This document shows positions 32,883-36,576 of a stretch of DNA of 36,576 bases, piece after piece. The stretch is from Pezizomycotina sp. ARF18. Taxonomy: Eukaryota > Ascomycota. Under the pieces are notes generated by a model that worked only from the letters and a program-made list of their open reading frames with translations, ran no database searches and was not told where the DNA came from. The position numbers and the translations under genes were made by a program. Position 1 is the stretch's first letter. Each line of letters begins with the position of its first letter. The DNA lies in contig AZLU01000319.1 of the NCBI GenBank assembly GCA_002224055.1, positions 1-36,576 on the forward strand. Reading direction: 5' to 3'.

Positions 32883-35193
32883 ATGGCTACGATCACAGAA
32901 CAGCCCGATTCAACGCGAGAGGACAGCATCTTACCCCATGCATGAATCTGAAGGTACTACAGAGCCGGAAGAAACGAATAGCTCCGCGATTAACGAAAAA
33001 AGATGACGATGACTTTGAAGTCAGCTCCCGGAGGACAGGAAATATTAACACCAACGAGCTAATCTCTCCCAGTGTTCCTTCCTGGCCCTCTGGAGAAGGC
33101 ATTCGGTCAACCTTAGCCGTGTCAGGGACGTTCCATCAAGGATATTACATCTGCTATCCAACTTCTCAAGTCATTGCCACTGGATCGACTGAAGAATTTT
33201 TCAGTTAAAGAGATCGGCGAAGACATCTGCGGAAGAAAAATATCATGGAACTGCTATGGGACGCCGCTATCAGTTTGGACACACAAGCGATAATCCAAAC
33301 TGGGAAGACGAATTGACACGGAACGAGAACTGGAAACGCATAAAGAGTATCGCTTACAGGCGAAAAAGAGAGCGAGTTGGCCTGTAGCCTTCGAAGACTT
33401 CATCAAAAATGAAAGATACGCAGGTCGAGAGTCTATGATGAAACTTGCTAGAATCTCGGTCCATTTGGATCCAGATAGTGCAAAAGCGTGTCATAAATCA
33501 GCACGTATACAAACGTATTAGGTTATAGGAAAAGGACGCGAACTTAGAAGGAGGATTACGATATACATTTCTCGGACTCAATGCGCGCCGAGTCCGCAGT
33601 CCAGCATCATATAGAGAACGGCAGTACCTTAATACCAATCCGCTAACGGTAGCCCAGCTTGTGGAGATCGGCGCAACCATAGACGATGACGGCTTCTGAG
33701 AATGAATTACGCATCAGTACGCTCCGAGCGCTACTCGCTCTCATTGTCTTCGGAGACCAGGACCATTTCACGTTGCTCGTCTACATCGCAGTCCACATCT
33801 GTGCCCCGTTTACCGCACGAATCTCCGGTCCGGACGCCAACATGAAGATACAATCCCCGGGTGCTGCGGCTGACCAATAGGACAGATATAAAGCTAAGGT
33901 TTCGTCGCTGAGTCGCGGCAGTCAACGCCAAAAAGGTCCAACAAATGGTTCTGCAACTACCCATCATGCAGAGATAGCAGGTATCGCTCCAAGTGTAAAA
34001 GCCTTAGATTCCGATGCTGAGAAGAATCGGACTCGGATAGCTGCTACAGCACAATTGTTTGCCGCGATGAGGTTTTCGAGTCCGGACATGAGGTGCACAA
34101 TACGGTGCCACATTCACACCTTACGCAGGCCAGAGAAGCGTGCTTAATTGTTATCGAACGATGATATTGTGAGTTTGAAGTCTTCATTCCCGTTCTCTTT
34201 TCAGTTTATTTCCTCCACATGGGATGAATAAATTTAACTAACCAAAGAATACTCGTAAATAGTACGATAAACAGAGAACTTGCACCGCATGTCTGAAAGC
34301 CCGTCAGGAGGCGCTCCAGCGTGCCAATCCACCTCCGAGAGTTCCGCATATGATTCATTAGAGTTTGAAGTAGCATCACCGCCCATGAGCGGAAGATACC
34401 AACAAAAGACAGTTGAGACCACGAAGCCCAATGCTCAAGATGATACACCGAGCAAGTCGGCGCGACAGGATCGTGGAAGAAGTGCGCCGTTGTATCGGAA
34501 CAGTATTTTACCTATTCCTCTTCTACAAAGCGCCCATACAGAAAGCGCTCGCGTTGAGCATGTCACGCGACGACCGAGGTGATTACAAAACGCTAACCCA
34601 TCATCAGGAAACGATGGCCATCAAAGAAAAAGTCTCGAGCTGAGTCGGAGAGTCGATTAATAGCCCGCCTCAAGATCCGTAGCAACTCGCTCAAGGTAAA
34701 AAAAGCTTCCCTCTTTGTAGTTGAGTAACAACCTTCTAAAATCCTTTCATTTCATTAATATAGTCGCAAGATCAGTCACCTAGGGCGGCGACCTTTACGA
34801 GGGGTACTGTGGAACAGATGCCTACCCCGAAAACTCGATAGAGTTCTGTTGCTCAAGGTTAAGTGAACCATCTCCTACATTTGAGGCTCTGGAAGCCTAA
34901 GACCTCGGATGGGAGGGATCTGACCTAATATATCCTATAGCTGTGAAGAACTTGAAGAAACACGTAGGGACAATGATCGACCCTCTTCTGATCTGCGAAC
35001 CCTTATGGTACCTCCGCCGCGTCAATTAACAGATATCCGCTACTGTCTAGATAATAGTCTCACACTTTGGGAACTCGGGCTAAACTGCGAATAAGATACT
35101 GAGTGAGCTATAGAAGAGGCGTCGCGATTGCTAACGAGAAAGCGCCAGGAAGTAGGAGAGATTGTTGAGGCACAGAAGGAGGACTTCTCATAG
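32883..35193 (+). pseudogene. P5: inverted fifth member of the Zn2Cys6 / APREF / GWED family, frame-broken
   Basis: Starts MATITEQPDSTREDSILPHA at 32883, then an acidic Glu/Ser leader with a frame change in an A6 run (32996-33001). The N-terminal domain follows: FEDFIKNERYAGRESMMKLA, then DANLEGGLRYTFLGL and TVAQLVEIGATIDDD (33375-33690). After an Ala/Ser-rich region ending LDSDAEKNRTRIAATAQ, the cluster starts with Cys at 34141 and is split by a 94-bp intron (34169-34262). It resumes YDKQRTCTACLKAR, so the third cysteine reads Tyr (TAC). ESRLIARLKIRSNSLK, a 68-bp intron (34696-34763) and SQDQSPRAATF occupy the place of the ERD module. GYCGTDAYPENSIEF and LGWEGSDLIYPIAVKNLKK match the APREF and GWED motifs, with a TAA between them. 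The tail EEASRLLTRKRQEVGEIVEA stops at 35191-35193. Motif order and intron positions match the other copies; sequence is the most diverged. Confidence 0.65.
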
Positions 35194-36000
35194 CGATGCA
35201 GGGAAGGACTTTTGCAATGCAGCTCATGACGACATTTTTCTTAAGAAAGCCATGAAAAACAACAGAACCTGTATTCTTAGACCTTTTTACTGATTGATTG
35301 ATCCTATATCTCTATGCCACTTAATTTTTATACATATCTAGCCCTTGAAACAGCTTTCTAGCAGCGAATAAAATTATTTTGGTTGCAGTTGACAGTGCCA
35401 TTTTACTGGGTTCCGAAGTATTTGTGACTACTAATTCGTAAATTTAATGCTATCGGGTGCCAGGTGTCCGCCTCCGCTGCCAGTTCCTCGTGGGCTTTGA
35501 TGCAGCGGAAACAAATTACGTTTCTTTCACGAGGCACGAATTTCAATGATTCCGATACTCTTACAGCTTCAAGTTAGATTTTTCCTTATATATCTTGACA
35601 TAAACGGTTCTGCGCATTTACCGTCGCCTAAACCAACTATTCAGCGTCTCGCGAAACGAATGATGCATGAATCTGCGGAGCTAGAATGTTTTTACCGGAG
35701 TCTATAACTCAAAGTCCGGTAAAAATCGGGCCAACCATTTTTCAATATCGCGGGTCGAGAGTGAAACTTGTTTCTTACATTCTAACAATGCCAGGTGGCG
35801 TAAAGAGGTGCCCCGCCTAAGACTAGTGCATACCTTACCCTTTTTTTTTTATCAACAAGGCTTCAGGTAATAACGAAAGCTTGCTCGCGGGCCAATCTAG
35901 AAAGATAATGTGCTGGGAGGATGTTTTACGTAGCTGCGCTTACAATACTACTAACTTCGACCATAAACAGTCGCTTGACATAATTGTGGACACTTTCCTA
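35194..36000. other. Intergenic, no gene seen
   Basis: 3' side of P5. No open frame with recognisable content on either strand. A short direct echo of cggtaaaaa and ccggtaaaaat occurs near 35697-35727. Confidence 0.4.
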
Positions 36001-36576
36001 AAACGGTAATTTCTTCAAGTTATATAATATTTTTAAATTCTCATAACTCATCAATTTTTAGTGAATTTTCGTAAATTGAAAATCTAAGTATCGTGGGCAG
36101 TCGGGGCCCCGCGTCCAACCTTAAATCTAAGTATATTATAATAATATAACATATAAAATTTTATAAAATTTTATAAAATATTAAATTTATATTATTTTTT
36201 AACCTTTTTATATATAATGATATCTATTTTTAAACTTATATTACAATATTAATATTTTATAAAATTTATAATGGTGATAATCTTTTAATTTTATATTACT
36301 TAAAAATAGCACAAATTTCGTGCAATTTCGCGTTATTTTATATATAAAAAGTGTGTGAAGTACGTGTTTTTAAAAATACGTAAATTAAGAATTATTACGT
36401 CATAAAATTTAATAAATTTTTATAAAATTCGAATATATATTAGATTAATTATAATATTATAATATTTTAATATTAGTTAATTCTGCAGCTCGTTATAATT
36501 AATTAAAAAGTGTAAAAATCGTACTTTTGTATAGGAAAACTGCTATTTTAGGAAAAGTGTCCCAACAATTATGTCA
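36000..36576. other. AT-rich right flank
   Basis: AT-rich DNA with ttataaaattttataaaat repeats and no open frame. Unlike the left block it keeps CA and TG (for example gtgtgtgaag, cacaaatttcgtgca), so its AT-richness is not obviously RIP-derived. Confidence 0.6.

Noticed and set aside
7087-35193. P1-P5 as copies of a transposable element
   Set aside because: No terminal repeats, target duplications, transposase or reverse transcriptase motifs; shared spliceosomal introns and strong divergence fit a host gene family better.

Overview
The window looks like an accessory or subtelomere-like segment of a filamentous ascomycete (Pezizomycotina) genome. The evidence is a HET-domain gene relic, a fungal rhodopsin-domain (PTH11-like) membrane protein, a fungal GNAT acetyltransferase, Zn2Cys6 clusters, many 53-100 bp introns with GTRNGY donors and CTAAC-like branch sites, and a 4.1 kb AT-rich block with the CA/TG depletion expected of repeat-induced point mutation (RIP). 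The species cannot be named from sequence alone. There are no rRNA genes, no convincing tRNA and no CRISPR array.

Layout. 1-4125: RIP-like AT-rich repeat relic with a 98-bp tandem repeat. 4150-6700 (+): broken HET gene. 7087-9600 (-): family member P1. 9763-10616 (-): GNAT acetyltransferase. 10721-11148 (-): unidentified coding relic. 11150-14618: poorly resolved. 14619-15832 (+): PTH11-like membrane protein. 17036-19773 (-), 20413-23647 (-) and 25412-28152 (-): members P2, P3 and P4; P3 contains a 410-base N gap. 28160-32880: mostly non-coding with homopolymers. 32883-35193 (+): inverted fifth member, P5. 36000-36576: a second AT-rich flank without the CA/TG depletion.

The main discovery is a five-copy, highly diverged gene family (named P1-P5 here) that makes up roughly 14 kb of the window. 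Reading across frameshifts, the copies share one architecture: Ser/Thr-rich leader; helical N-terminal domain with a D/EGaa-LWG/LG core; low-complexity acidic Ser region, with a SUMO-interaction-like motif in P4; a Zn2Cys6 cluster cut by a phase-0 intron immediately before its third cysteine; a short EW-x-LR-like module; a second conserved intron whose acceptor is followed by ERD; a GY-x-I-x-APREF motif; a DGWEDLFG-x-KP motif; and a coiled-coil C-terminus ending in an EAEE-x-L motif. I do not recognise the family. It is most simply read as a nuclear, DNA-binding-like protein family expanded by tandem duplication.

Nearly every recognisable gene in the window is interrupted by 1-base indels, many in short homopolymers. 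Either the whole locus is decaying or the assembly carries uncorrected indels. Gene boundaries for the P family are therefore reconstructions from motif order and splice signals, not clean ORFs.
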